The notes under the pieces are model-generated. The model searched no databases. It had not been told where the DNA came from and saw only the letters and a program-made list of their open reading frames with translations. A program made the translations under genes and the position numbers. A stretch of DNA of 64,000 bases. It comes from Sipunculus nudus. Taxonomy: Eukaryota; Annelida; Sipuncula; Golfingiida; Sipunculidae. Location of the stretch: positions 23,411,400 through 23,475,399 of the forward strand of contig CM049322.1 of assembly GCA_026874595.1 (NCBI GenBank), in the 5' to 3' direction. This document shows positions 49,469 through 61,812 of this stretch, in pieces (the first letter of the stretch is position 1; each line of letters starts with the position of its first letter).

Positions 49469-50101
49469 CACACATCGTTCCCCATGTCAGAAACATACAT
49501 GGCATACACCCCCGCTTGAAGATAAGGGCATTTTCCACATGTTGTAACACATGTTGGACATTTGCACACAAAAACTTCCGAAATGTCCCATTCTTGTTCT
49601 AACTGGAATGCTAAAGCAGGAAAAAAAATGGTATATATCAGAATTCTTTAACGAAAAAAGGAGGGAAAAAGTGCTGCTGGAAAAAAAGTGAAGAAAGATT
49701 AATTAGCGTCATTTTTAGGAAATCCGAAAAAAAGCGTGATCTTTAAAAAAGAGTGATTTGGCAGGCCTGGGTCCTATTAAGATTAGTAAATCTCGCACAT
49801 GTTACCCGCCGATAAAACTGATTTGATTTGTCAAACTGTACAAAGGTGCCTGTGGACAAGAGCGAAATGGCAAGTTAATATAACGTGATATTTAGCTAGT
49901 CCCCCTCCCTATTCCCCTTCATGAAAACAAGTGTCAGTTCTTCCAAGTAAAGGGATCGAAAGTCGTCGCCCCTCTGGCGATTTTTCTGATTCTTCGATGT
50001 AACCTCCCCATGCCAATTCCCTTTACCCATCGTCCACATGTTCACTGGTCTCCCCATCCCAGTGTCACGGGACGCCACTTTTGGAACCTTCCACTACACT
50101 T

Positions 50102-50160
50102 CTGATCAAGACCTTTTTGACAACTGCCAGTTCTCTTGGACAATAGATGGTCTTGATCAG
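50102..50160. other. Perfect 12-bp inverted repeat with 35-nt loop
   Basis: CTGATCAAGACC at 50,102-50,113 is the exact reverse complement of GGTCTTGATCAG at 50,149-50,160. In RNA from either strand it would form a stem-loop. It lies in the region that may be DDX6 3' UTR; function is unknown. Confidence 0.6.
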
Positions 50161-53100
50161 GAGCAATTAACAGGTTTTCTGTCTGGTGAAACCTCATACC
50201 ACGTGCCCATTTTGCTGACCGCATATTTGAAATTTAAAATATACCTCAGCCAGTTGAACACAAGGTAAAAGGCTCGCACCCTTCCTCAGGGTCTGACTAC
50301 ACAGCCCTGTACTAAAACTTGCAATATGTTACACGCAGATCTCTGCTGATCATACCAAACGTATTTCAAACCATCAGTACATATACTTATAAACCACAAG
50401 ACGGTTTTCTTTCCGACAATATCCGCGTAACAAGCAAGGTGGTACATGCATTTCACACAGAGATCTAACATACGCTGGCCGTTCACCTGACCATCAACAA
50501 GAAGGCCCTTCCTTTATCAACTGCCGGGCACTCCGATTCACAACTAATCGATGTTCAGAAATGATGTCTTAATCATACAGAATCGATGCTTTCTCTCACA
50601 TGACTCTTAAAACTGCTTCTTATTTACTTATCAAAGGCATCGATGTTCCTGTCATTGGGGTTAGTGGTTAAACCCTAATAATTTCATACAATTCAATTGA
50701 AACCCATTTCATATGGACATCACTCTTGACAACGTCGCCCTATGCCCCCGTGAAGTCTCACGTTTGTACAACAAGTAAATACCTGGCGGAGTCTCTGCTC
50801 CCTCGAGATCATCACGAGTACCGTCCCCGACAGATGGCAGTTTTGTCAGCTGCGGCAAAGCAGCACCCTGCTCTACAGCAGGCCCCCTGGTGTACCATCG
50901 GCACAATCACAAAAACAAACTGGTGCACAAGGTAGCTGCCTCACGTGACATACCACAAAACATGGACAATTTGTGCGTACATGTCGCCACTTTCTCGCAC
51001 CATAATAAAAGAAATCTTCACGTATCATCTATCAGGTCTTCCAGTGGTTTTGACACCATAATCATAACATGAAGTATTCCTTATCCAATTACAGTTCCAC
51101 CTAACAAGTTCATCTTCAATGTTTAAATGAAATATACACAATGAGAATTTACAAATAAGAACATCCACGGAATAAATGGGCCAATGGTACACCAGGGCAG
51201 AAGTTCCCGAACTGTCTGGTCTTTTAGTAACAGCCTTGTCGCCCATTTCAAGCCAGCGATTTGCCATATATCCAATCACAATGCGGCACTTTCGAGGGCC
51301 GTACAGTCCCCGTACAGATAGGAGTGCTTCCGTGTTATTAATTAAATTACCCAAAGATATGAATTGTTCAGATTTCACTGTCTCTTTGGTTTAATACTGA
51401 ATGACAACTCCGTCGCGTTTTCCTTATCCGTTTCGGATGGCTGTATGGACCTCGTCGAAACCGCATTTTGTTAACGTATCACCTTTCTCTTGGCGACAGA
51501 GCTTGGGAACTTCTGTGGTATTGCATGTTACAATACATCGTGACCACAGCTGGTTATACGGCAAGTAATACTGAAATCATTATGCATTGAAAAAAAAATA
51601 CAAAAGAGCAGTCACCTTTCCATAGTTATGGGGTACATTCTAACAGCCTTTGTGCAGCCAGAGGTGCTGTGATTTTGTACGGTATCATTTTTTTCTATTT
51701 TTTACCATCCAGGATCAGCACTATTGTTTGTCTCATTTAAGTGGTTGACTTTCGGATATTTAAATGACGAACCTTCCTGGCCACATTATGGACAACTTTA
51801 GTTGGTTGATTAGAAATGAACAGCAACTACATTTACACACTTTTAAGGACAGTGAGAAAGACACAATTTCACAATTTCCTGAAACATGCCGTATCACCAG
51901 CTGGGCCAAAGCACAGATATGTATATCATGATGTATATGAAAGGAAACAGTCTGTATGTACAAAGGAGGTCCCCGGTTGTCATGGTAACAAAATGTGACA
52001 TTTATCCTGTTTATGACGACCATGAACAACATTTGGCCTGTATCACTGAATAATCACTACCAACGTAGACAGGCTACAAGTTTATCTTATTTCTTATCCC
52101 ACGCTTGTAGCCCACCTTCATTACATGTATGGATATCAGGATCAACAAAGATTCAAATTCCACATTCAATAAATGTATGTCGTTTTGCTTGGAAGCACTT
52201 TTTATGTACATTCATGTTGCAGAGATTGTGTTTATGTTGATGTCATTCTTAAGTATTGTGTTGATGTTGTATGAATAAGGTTTTAAATGTAACTGATTGT
52301 AAATATGCGACAAGTCTTGCGTCAGTGCACATAATGCTGCGGATCGTATTTGGTGCCTTTGCCTGGACACTCCATGGTAATCTACATGATGCAATTGTAT
52401 AATATACACTGCCCTTATCCTAAAGACACTCCTCTTAGAACGCTGATCCTGTAAAGATCACACAGCTTGCTGATCAATCATGTTGAGGATTAACACCAAG
52501 AAATTGGGATCAAGGCTAGTCAGAGCTCAGCTGCCACCCTGTGAGCCACATCAAGTTCCCGTGAACACGACCTACCTCGTCACATTTTCATGTTGAAGCC
52601 GTCAGGGGAGCCAAGCTCTTGACCAATGTGTCGAGTGTTTTGGGGACCTCCTTACAGTGACTGCAAGCTTGGGGACAGGGGAGCAATGGTAAATGATTAA
52701 AAAAATACCTGTACAAATGAAAATAACAGCATAAACGAAAAATCGTAACTCCTGGTCCTCGACCTTAGCTGGTAAATCCTCGGTTGGGACCTTGTTACCC
52801 CTGTTTACAATAAACTGGTCCTGTGCCCTGCAATACCAGATTTGAATGGACCATATTTTTATATTCGGGACAGGGACAACAAGATCATGTTAAATGAGAC
52901 GTCATACAGGCCCTTACGGTCTCTATTTTCGACCTTTTCTGATGTAAACACCAGCTTCTAACCAAAACCTCACATATCCTCAAATCTCTCAATCCTTTCG
53001 TCATATAGTTCAAAATTCCTGACAGAATTTTTCTAGGCTTTAAATAATCATTGTTCACAGAAGGTTTACTAGACCATTTTGACTAAAATTCAGCGAAACC

Positions 53101-54090
53101 TGCAAAACCTGCTCGCACAGATTTAACTCCAGCACCCTGGTATGACGTCTCATCAAACGGCCATCCTGGTATTACCACGTGTTTTCACTGTGGAACAGGC
53201 TAAAGATCTAATGCATCATTGTTATGTACAAAACAAGCCCCAACAAAGGGGTGATTGTATAAATATATATCCTATACCCGACTGTGGCCGGGGGCTGGAC
53301 ATGGTACACAGTTCCTCTGCTCATTGATGTGCGTGGGCCTACCCCAGATAAACAGTCTGCCATGTAGCTATCCATGACGCCTCCACTTCCACATGAGATC
53401 ATTGAGAGATATTCCAACAGGATCTGTTACACTTGTGGCAGGCCACTATCACAACATGCCTAACGTTCACAGCCACTGAATGCTTTTAGGTTCAAGTGTC
53501 TTTTGTTTGACTTTAGCACGCATTCCTATGTGCATCAGTGTCTTATTTTATCCTTCCTCTTCCTATGCCTAGCTATGCCTATCACAACTGTAGTCGCCAA
53601 AAAAAAGTATTTTATACTTGACACAACTCTGATATCAGGAACTTTCCCCCCAGCACCTGTCATCAAGTAGTCTCCTCCTTCAGCTTTTTTTTAATTTGAG
53701 CAATCATTGTATAAATACCTCAGGAGGATTCCTGGCAGCAGCTTCAGTCACATCTTACACACCAACAAACCTACTGTCTCCCTCTCTGCTGTTAGAGGTT
53801 TTCACTTCTGGCACCTCCTTGTGATTTGTTAAGAACTGTTGGTAATGATATCAGTATGAATCTTTGGTACTGGTGTGTTTTATGTTGGCTACAGCTTCAT
53901 AACCATCTGCAAGTCTCATCCAAATAGTAAACCAATGTCCAGCCCTGGGCCCTGGTGATCTTCAAGGATGATATGAACCAAAATGTATTTCCCCAGTGTG
54001 TTCCCAATGTAACCCCACCCCTTCCCTGCAGTCCAACACTATCCCCACCCCATGTTCCTTTGTGTGTGATGCGTACCCAATTTTGGCAAA

Positions 54091-54093
<3 letters not shown>

Positions 54094-54180
<87 letters not shown>
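54094..54180. repeat. (AT)n microsatellite, longest in the window
   Basis: About 87 bp of uninterrupted AT. It generates four overlapping Tyr-Ile ORFs that are artefacts. Confidence 0.97.
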
Positions 54181-54182
<2 letters not shown>

Positions 54183-54761
54183 CCCATACCAACCCTATGG
54201 CAAAACCCTCCCCAAAGGCACACTGATGACATGTATGCAAAGCAGAAATTTGTTGGCCTGTCAGAAAAATGCCAGTGAAGACAGGCCTGATGTCCATCCC
54301 ATGCTATATGAGCGAGTTTTTTTATAATCATAGAGTCAAATCATTCAAATCAGTAATAAAACTAGGTCCCTGCATGGGCTGCTCTTAGTTTGGCCTTCTA
54401 TTTAATCCAGGCCAGGCCTTGATAAAGTGTCCCAACATCAAACTTTCTACAAATGCCCATGAATAACACAACGTGGAAAATATATATGAACACCCCTGTT
54501 TCCATGTCGACCAGCTAGCTTCAGTTTGGTTTACAGGGTACCTGTTACACAGACATTCAACTGGACAACAACTTGCCTTGCTGCAAATACATGTCATATG
54601 ACCATAAATCCCTTCCCCTGATTGGTTGGCTGGCAAACATGACATTATTAGAATAAAGTTGTGGCAGCATCAATGGATGGCTCGCGATACGAGTCCATGA
54701 TAAATCCCTGTGCTCTGGCTGGAATCTACAAGTTCCTTGTGCTGCCTATTGTGACGGGGGC

Positions 54762-54906
54762 CTAGTTGGCTTGCCCCATGTGTTGTGCTTCTTCATCGCT
54801 GGGTGCCTCTGTATGGAACTCGGCCACATACAGTGACTTGTCTATGCTCTTGGGAATTGGTTTGATCTCTGTGCCCAGTTCCTGTTCAATTTTATGAAGG
54901 GAGAAT
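54762..54906 (-). CDS. DDX6: Last coding exon of DDX6-family DEAD-box RNA helicase (partial gene)
   Basis: After a TTTTCCTTCCAG acceptor the exon encodes 47 residues plus TAG, beginning [18 protein letters not shown] and continuing [10 protein letters not shown]. The GTEIKPIP and DKSLYVAE motifs are the hallmark C-terminus of DDX6/Me31B/CGH-1/Dhh1, the P-body helicase that represses translation and promotes decapping with EDC3, PatL1, LSM14 and 4E-T. The tail ([15 protein letters not shown]) is longer and more polar than the vertebrate tail. The frame opens with one base of a split codon (phase 2), expected after the helicase C-terminal-domain exon. No other DDX6 exon is visible up to 64,000, so the preceding intron exceeds 9 kb or the exons lie outside the window. 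Confidence 0.9.
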
Positions 54907-54992
54907 CTGGAAGGAAAAGCAAAATGATATACTGATCATTCCACAAAACCTATAAAATCGATATCAACAGAGGCACATGGCAGCCACTGCTT

Positions 54993-57168
54993 TACGCTCT
55001 ATGCACAGCGCTTTACCCACCGGCCAACTACCAATATCGTAAGCGCTGTTTGTTATGACCTTGTATCCTGAATCTCTACACTAGAGGGGAGCACTGTATT
55101 TTGGTTAAATCAGATAGACCCTGTGCTGGAAGACACAACTGTTTTCCAGCCAAGCGAGGAATACACCAAGCCAATGTCTGACCTGCCAACATTTGAAAGC
55201 TGGAAATCTTAAAGCGAGCTGCAAAGGCACTCGCCCTTATGGGTGGGGTCCAGGGGCAGAGCCCCCTAGCTGGGGACCGGGGGCGGAGCCCCCTGAAGCC
55301 CCTGCATTTTGAGGATTTTAATGGCCCCAAATCAGCTGTTGATAGCATTACATGGCTTGAATTACTTTTTGAAACTGATAAACAGGATGTGCTAATCATT
55401 TTCCAAATTGACCAGCAAATAGCCAAAACTGAGAAAAAATAAAATTGTTTTCAAAAGTCTGTTTCATGTGTTTTATTTTGACTGCTATAATGATCTGTTC
55501 AATCCTCTTGTGTTCACCTGTTTTTTTTTTATTAGTTACTTTTTGAAGGAAAATTAGTAATAAGGAGAAGATAACTAAAGGATCTTTTTTTCAACAAAGT
55601 AAAGAAACAGTTAACTTACAGAATTATTTAAAAATATGAGAATTCGGTCTAATTTTTACAATGCGTATTCTGCAGAAGTGTCAGATAGGTCTATTGGTGT
55701 AATAAAAAAAAGAAGATTTTCTCACTAGAAAAAAGTAAAAAAGCTTGATAAATAAACTGAATAAGAGGTCCAGGAAAAGCTTAGAAAACCATCCTGAATA
55801 AGGTTAAATAAATAGGACGTAACGAAATAAATACAATAAAATTGCAAGTCAATTCCTTTAACCTTGTTGCAGACCCCGACTGATAATACTTTACATCTTC
55901 AGTAAAATTATTATAAATATTATTATAAATATTATTTTAAATATACAGCTGCAGTAATTAACATGAGTAACCTCTGAAAACTTAAGACACACGTGTTTAC
56001 TTTGCATGAAATTTACTGAATATCACATTATAATCACATTTCTTTGAAAATGTTTGCATTTTCCTCTAAAAAGTAAAGGAATGTGCTGTCAACGGTAGTT
56101 AAGAAGATCTCTTTACAACACGGAGTGTGGTTGACATCAATGCTAAACCCTACAACATTGTGTCACTACATTATTAAAAACATGGTAAGTTCAACCCAAC
56201 AGGCCTGTTCATATGGCCTATATTTTTTTATATTCGTATAATATAATGGACTACCTTCCAAAAAACAATTCGGAACATAGGCCAAAACACATTTTTATTT
56301 GCTAACAAGCGCCCGGGACCTCGATGTCACGTACGTATCTCGGTACTATACCACCAGCGGGCGGGCCTATGCCTGGGTATAATCGTTTCACCCTGACGAA
56401 ATGCCCTACAAAAATGGACCAAATTTCAGGATGGAGGGCTAAAAACAAATTATTTATTTTTATTTTTCACGGCATTTTCAGACGAAACCCGTAATCGGCA
56501 ATTTGACAGACTTTATTATTACTGACAATGTAAAATATTGACATCGCCGGCCTCTATTAGACCTGGTATTATCTTATGAAATGGATCAAACGGTAAAAAC
56601 AGGCACATTTTAAGTGCATACGGTCTGTTTAATAAATGCAGATAATTTGTTTTTGTAAGTTAAAAAACTCTATAGATAGAGTTTTAATCGCTAAGGATTA
56701 ATGGGGTAATGGAATGAATGAATGACGAATGAACACATGAAGTTCGATCAGAATTAATGACAGGAAATCTTTTGATTAGCTGAGTGAATTTCTTTTCCCA
56801 GGATATTCAAAAATCATACTCAAACGATTTACTCCTGCCAAAAATTTTTAAAAATCGGACTAAGTACAATTAAATCGGACAAGTTGGCAGGTCTGCAATG
56901 TTGATCTTTTCATTTTGAGTGACAGCTCATGACCAATTGAACAGGCCACAGGCTCAGAGAGAATTGTCCCACATGTGGTTACTGGGTGGAGCCTGATGCC
57001 TGTCAAGTGTTTGTTGACTTGCATTTGGTTGGCTGCTGGTCACATCAGCAGTTTTTTCAGCAGACAGGCCCATGTGCACCACCTGGTGTTTAAGTGCATC
57101 ATGAACTGTCAAAGCAGGCATCAGTAGCTTCTTTAGAAGCGCAAGTTTTCCGCTGCTTTGGGAGCGTA
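54993..57168. mobile_element. MULE-like MITE, second copy, with a nested insertion
   Basis: It begins TACGCTCTATGCACAGCGC and ends GGGAGCGTA, flanked by the exact 9-bp direct repeat CCACTGCTT at 54,984-54,992 and 57,169-57,177. It aligns to 7,141-7,839 at both flanks of the interior; the extra length is a 1,718-bp insertion at 55,178-56,895. It lies about 90 bp upstream of the DDX6 terminal exon's acceptor, within the presumed last intron. Confidence 0.8.
55178..56895. mobile_element. hAT-like non-autonomous element nested in the MULE-like MITE
   Basis: The ends are CTGACCTGCCAAC (left) and, reverse-complemented, CAGACCTGCCAAC (right). A 6-bp direct repeat CAATGT flanks it (55,172-55,177 and 56,896-56,901), extendable to 8 bp with mismatches, and the host sequence resumes as in copy 1. 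CAG-type inverted ends suggest hAT. Near the left end is a GC-rich self-complementary segment with paired GGCAGAGCCCCC and GGCGGAGCCCCC. No transposase ORF is seen. Confidence 0.65.
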
Positions 57169-57177
57169 CCACTGCTT

Positions 57178-58600
57178 ACTTGCCTTACAGTGTACAAAGT
57201 GATGCTGCAAAATCTACCAAATAAGCAAAACCATACACCTTTGGCATATTTCTCTTCCCTGGAAATATTTTGTGCAAGGGACCAATGGGTCACGGTGCTC
57301 AGCTGAATGTGACAATTATAACTGCATCACCATAGATATTTTTAAGTTGCAATAAAAATACCATCCTCAGTGCTTAGGAAGTAGGGCTCAATGACTGGGG
57401 GGGGGGGGGGGGGGGAGTTACAACACCTTTGGGTTTATGTAAAGGATAAAATTTAATTTAAATGAAATTATTTATAAATATTTAAAAACAGGCAGATAGA
57501 TGGAAAACAAAGCAAATAACTTTAATTTCCATTCTACTGAGACAGGAAAATAATGAACAATTTTTGTGTTAGATCCTATTGTTTCTTTTGTTAAGTCATT
57601 TTTTCTAAGTTTATAAATTTAACTATATATTTACAGTATATCATATATATCTGAATATTTACATTGATTCACAAATCTAAATTGCATGAACATTTATACT
57701 TAATTTAGTCAGGTAGCATCACATTATGCACACAGATATAAATATATATTTTTTATTAAATATATTTTTTAAATTTTCAAAACAATAAATATATGAAAAT
57801 AACAATCAAGAATTCACAATTTTAAATTGCACCTTTATTTATCCATGATTTGTTTCATATATTATCAAATTATGCCTGCTGATGGGTTATTTTTTGTTTA
57901 ATTATTTAAAAGGAAATAATTTCTTAAAATGCTACATCAGAACAACCTGGCATCTTTTGGATTACTTCTTGAATTAAAATTTCAAGAAAAGTTGTGCACA
58001 TTGGATCAAAAAACAGCTTTACACTTAACCCTTTACTCTTTACAAGCCACTAAAGAGCACTCAAAATGGGCAACTAGAATGCCATGATATGTATAGATTC
58101 TTTCAGGACAAAAATATTGCATATTATTTCTTAGTTTCAATGATTTTCAATAATCTTTAGCAAACCCTCTTAGTGATAAAGATACAAAATAAGCTTGAAA
58201 AGATATGGCTGTTAGTGTAAATATAAATAGTGTCAGAATTTGTCGGAAATCTAAAATAAATGTAAACAGTAAACGGTTAAAGAAATACAGTTGACAATAA
58301 CAAACCATGTATTGCAATATAATTGGTGATGGTAGTGGTTGTGGTGGGGGGGGGGGGGGGTGTAAGGGTAGGGCCCATGAGAATAAGTGTATGTTTATTA
58401 CAGCAGGGGTGTCTGCCAGTGCTGCATCACTAATAAGGTTACCTAGGCAAGGCTGTAGTGAGCAAGAGTTGGGTCTTGGATAATCAAAATGCAAATACAT
58501 TACAGCATCTGAAAAAACTTCAATAATTAGAATAGTTTTTAAGCTTTTACTTTAAAATTTCAGAATTCAACAGATTAAATCCACATGTATCCCGGCTGTG
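57178..58600. other. Non-coding, with a further Helitron-like 5' end and a MITE
   Basis: A Helitron-like 5' terminus (GCAAGGGACCAATGGGTCAC, then GGTGCTCAGCTG) lies at about 57,275-57,307 with no matching 3' end before the next copy, so it is truncated or hosts later insertions. G runs lie at 57,397-57,415 and 58,346-58,360. No exon is recognised. Confidence 0.45.
58029..58276. mobile_element. piggyBac-like MITE, copy 2, with intact TTAA sites
   Basis: TTAA at 58,025-58,028 and 58,277-58,280 flank 248 bp that begin CCCTTTACTCTTTACA and end TGTAAACAGTAAACGG, imperfect inverted repeats. It aligns with 40,057-40,324. Confidence 0.68.
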
Positions 58601-61600
58601 AAAAACAAGGGACCCATGGGTCACGGCGCTCAGCTGATCATGATTGGATTATTAAATGTTTCTCCACTGTGATACTACATCGAGTCGAAAAGCTTATGAA
58701 TATCATGGACATGTTGGGCTATTATATAGGAATGTGATGTAATATGTGAGTAAATGATAAATGAAATTACCTGACTGATGGATTAATAAAGTCAAATATA
58801 GTGGTTTATTTTTTATTTATTTAGGAAGGGTTGAAAATTGTGATATATTTGAGCAAATATGAATGCAATGACAGCAGTAATAAGCAGTAGTAGAATGATG
58901 ATAAGGCTATTTGTATGGTAGTCTGCAAGCATTCAATTTGACAGATATGATGTTATGATTAACTATGCTGATGAAGTGATTTATGAATTTGTGACTGTAT
59001 GACACAGTATCTCTTTAGTCTTGACAAGGTACATTATTGTGATGCCCACTATGTCTACATATTACACAATATTGACATAATTTCTGGCATGTACATAGGT
59101 ACCTATGGACGAATAGTTATACAAAATATTAAAGTATGAATATATCTGATTCATCTTGTTCTTGCTTACTGAGGCTGACTTTGGGATGGGGTTCGGAGAA
59201 GGGAAAAGTGAGGGCAGCACGAAGGTAGATGTAGAAATATTCTATCGTAATGTTTTTCATTTATATAAGAATATGAAAAGCTGAGAGGAAAGGGGCCCTC
59301 CTACTTGGTTATAGTAAAGTTCTAAATATATGATTGTAAACTAATACTCTGACAAGACTGTCATGAAGAAAAACAGTAAAAGTTTTGAGATACTGTGATG
59401 CATATGGAAATTTACAGATGGACAGGCAAGTTGACAGAATGGACTGATACCTTTATTTCACTTTCAAGGTAATAATGCATTTAAGTTTATATATAACCCT
59501 ATTTTTTTAAGCATATCCACTTTTTCCATTAAGAAGTTTTTATCTGAATCATTTTTTTATTTACAGGTTTCATAAATTTTTAATAAAAAAAACCTGAAAA
59601 TGTAAGTTAAAATATTAGAATTGTTGCAATCATTATATATACAGAGTAAAAAACTGAAACTATAAGTTAAAATATTAGAATTGTTGCAAAAGTTGCAATC
59701 ATCATATATCCAGAGTGTAGCTCATATTGGGTCATATTATGCATACACATATATTTTATTATTTTTAAATCATAAATGTTTAAACTGAATTTAAAAGAAA
59801 ATAATGCCACAACATGGCATCTACAAGAGTATTCCTTGAATCACTATTAAAAAGTTTTGCACATTGGAGTTTTCAGTACATGCTTAATTTTATTCACCAA
59901 ATTAAAATAAAAGATTCAGTAAATTTGATAAAATAAAACATCTTTTCAAATAAAGTATACACACTGTTGGTTGAATGAGGGACAAACAATATCATTGTGC
60001 TAATTACTATCCCAGTTTTAATTTATTACTGGAATTAATAGTCAATTTCACACCTGGTGAAGTTTTTACTCCTCTGAAGTAAGGAATTACTTATCTCATG
60101 AACATCCACACTTTCATAGCAATACATCACCTTGTGGACACAATTGAATGTACACTTTAATCATTGTAACCCTGGTGGTACAATACAAAATCTAAAATGT
60201 AGCATAGCCTAGAATAAGAATGAATCAAATACAGAAAATAATAACATTCATCTAGTTTATGCACCATCGGGGGGGGGGGGGGGGGGGGGGGGGGGGGAGT
60301 GCAGGGCAGAGGGGAAGCCTGCTGGTAGTGGCCAAGCTGACCCAAGGCAAGCTGCCTGGGGTGGGTTACATAATGCAAGTGAAGGCTGTACTACTAGGTG
60401 GGCTAGATGTAAACAACACTTGACGGTGTATGAAAACATGAATAAAAGCTATTCTTTCCAATCAATTTCTTTGAAATTTCAGATTTTAAAAGATTAAATC
60501 CTTATGTATATATGCTGTGAAAATTAAATCAACAGTGCCAAAGTTGGACAAAATTTAAGGTATTGATTTTTTATTTATGCTAATAACTTGAAAAATTTGC
60601 AAAATTCAGATCTAAATTTGGGTAAACAATTGAATCTTGATTAAATAAAGTTATATTCCTGAAAAAAAGTCTCTAGGTTCAGCAATTCTCATGTTAGGTG
60701 AGTAAATATATTCCCTGATTTTTTTAAAAATTGCATTATGTTTTGGCCCATAACTTCAAAATAATACCCAATACTGACCTAATTTTTGGTATGTTCATAG
60801 AAAATGTATGAAAGAATGTAAATACTAAATAAAATAAAAAACAGATAAGTGGTTTTGATATTAGGCAGCCTTGAAGTGTAACAATGGCTTTTTTGTGGAA
60901 AACAGAGTTTTTTTCCTTAATATCTCGAAGGAACGAAGTCCTAATGACCGAATTTTTGGTATGGTAGGAGATTTTGGGGACATCTAAAATTATGTCAACA
61001 GCCTGGGGAGCATAGAGATGTGCACTGAATGACCTACAGTCATCAAAGTGGACTGCTTGACAATGCAAGAGAATACAAAAGAGCCTCCAAAAAAATTCAA
61101 TAACTAGCCTAATTTTGCAGCTTTTATTTTCAAATTTCAGATTTTAACAGATTAAATCCTTATGTATACATGCTGTGAAAATTAAATCCACAGTACTTAC
61201 AGGAAAAAAACATGCCGTGGCCAAAGTTGGGCAAAATTTAAGGTACCAATTTTATATTTTTGCCAATATTTAAAAAAATTTAACAGATTTTGATATAATT
61301 TTTGGTATACAATTAAATTTTGATAAATTAAAGTTGTATTACTGGAAAAATGTCCCTACCTTTAACACTTTTGGTCTTAAGTGACCAAATATCTTCCTGA
61401 TTTTTTTACAAAGTCCATTATGTTTGGGCCCATAACTTTTTTAAATTTTATAATACTGACTTAATATCTGGCATGTACATAGAAACTATATAGAGGAATA
61501 TTTATGGTAAATATGAAGAAAACCAGATGAGTGGTTTTGATATTAGGCAGTCCTGAAGTGTGAAAATAGATTTCTAATAAAAAATTGAGGTTTTTCCTTA

Positions 61601-61812
61601 ATATCTCGAAGGAACAAAGTCCTATTGACCCAATTTTCGGCATGGTAGGAGATTTTGGGGACATCTAACTGTATGCTGAATTTCAGATTCCTTGGTTCAA
61701 TGGTGTCGAAACGTGCCAGTCTTACAGACGGACATCTGGACGGATGGACAGTCGGACGGACGACGGACAATGGACCACGACTATAGCTCAGATGACTTAT
61801 AGTCAGGAGCTA
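58601..61812 (+). mobile_element. Helitron-like element, copy 4
   Basis: 5' end AACAAGGGACCCATGGGTCA at 58,601. The 3' end is at about 61,690-61,812, with a CGGACGGACGACGGAC tract, TATAGCTCAGATGACTTATA and a shortened GTCAGGAGCTAATA end. The interior is A+T-rich and ends in blocks of about 660 bp that share GCTGTGAAAATTAAATC and GGGCAAAATTTAAGGTACC (about 60,508, 61,170 and 61,835). A 29-bp G run lies at 60,269-60,297. No Rep/helicase ORF is present. Confidence 0.6.

Larger units (their letters stand above)
47199..54761. other. Region 3' of DDX6: possible long 3' UTR plus intergenic DNA
   Basis: This 7.5 kb lies downstream of the DDX6 stop codon on the minus strand. It looks largely unique and somewhat more GC-balanced than its surroundings. 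Vertebrate DDX6 has a multi-kilobase 3' UTR, so part of this may be transcribed; no polyadenylation site could be chosen among several AATAAA/ATTAAA hexamers. It contains a C run (48,674-48,695), AT microsatellites and a 12-bp inverted repeat. ORFs such as 51,025-51,378 (minus) and 50,038-50,268 (plus) have no recognised similarity. Confidence 0.4.

Noticed and set aside
50709-50906. Minus-strand ORF with a CCAG-GTATTT donor-like site
   Set aside because: No partner exon or similarity could be found; may be 3' UTR or chance.
51025-51378. Minus-strand 117-residue ORF downstream of DDX6
   Set aside because: Looks moderately protein-like but has no recognised family and no supporting splice sites, and lies after the DDX6 stop on the same strand.
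53955-54331. Tyr-Ile repeat ORFs on both strands
   Set aside because: Produced entirely by the 87-bp AT microsatellite.
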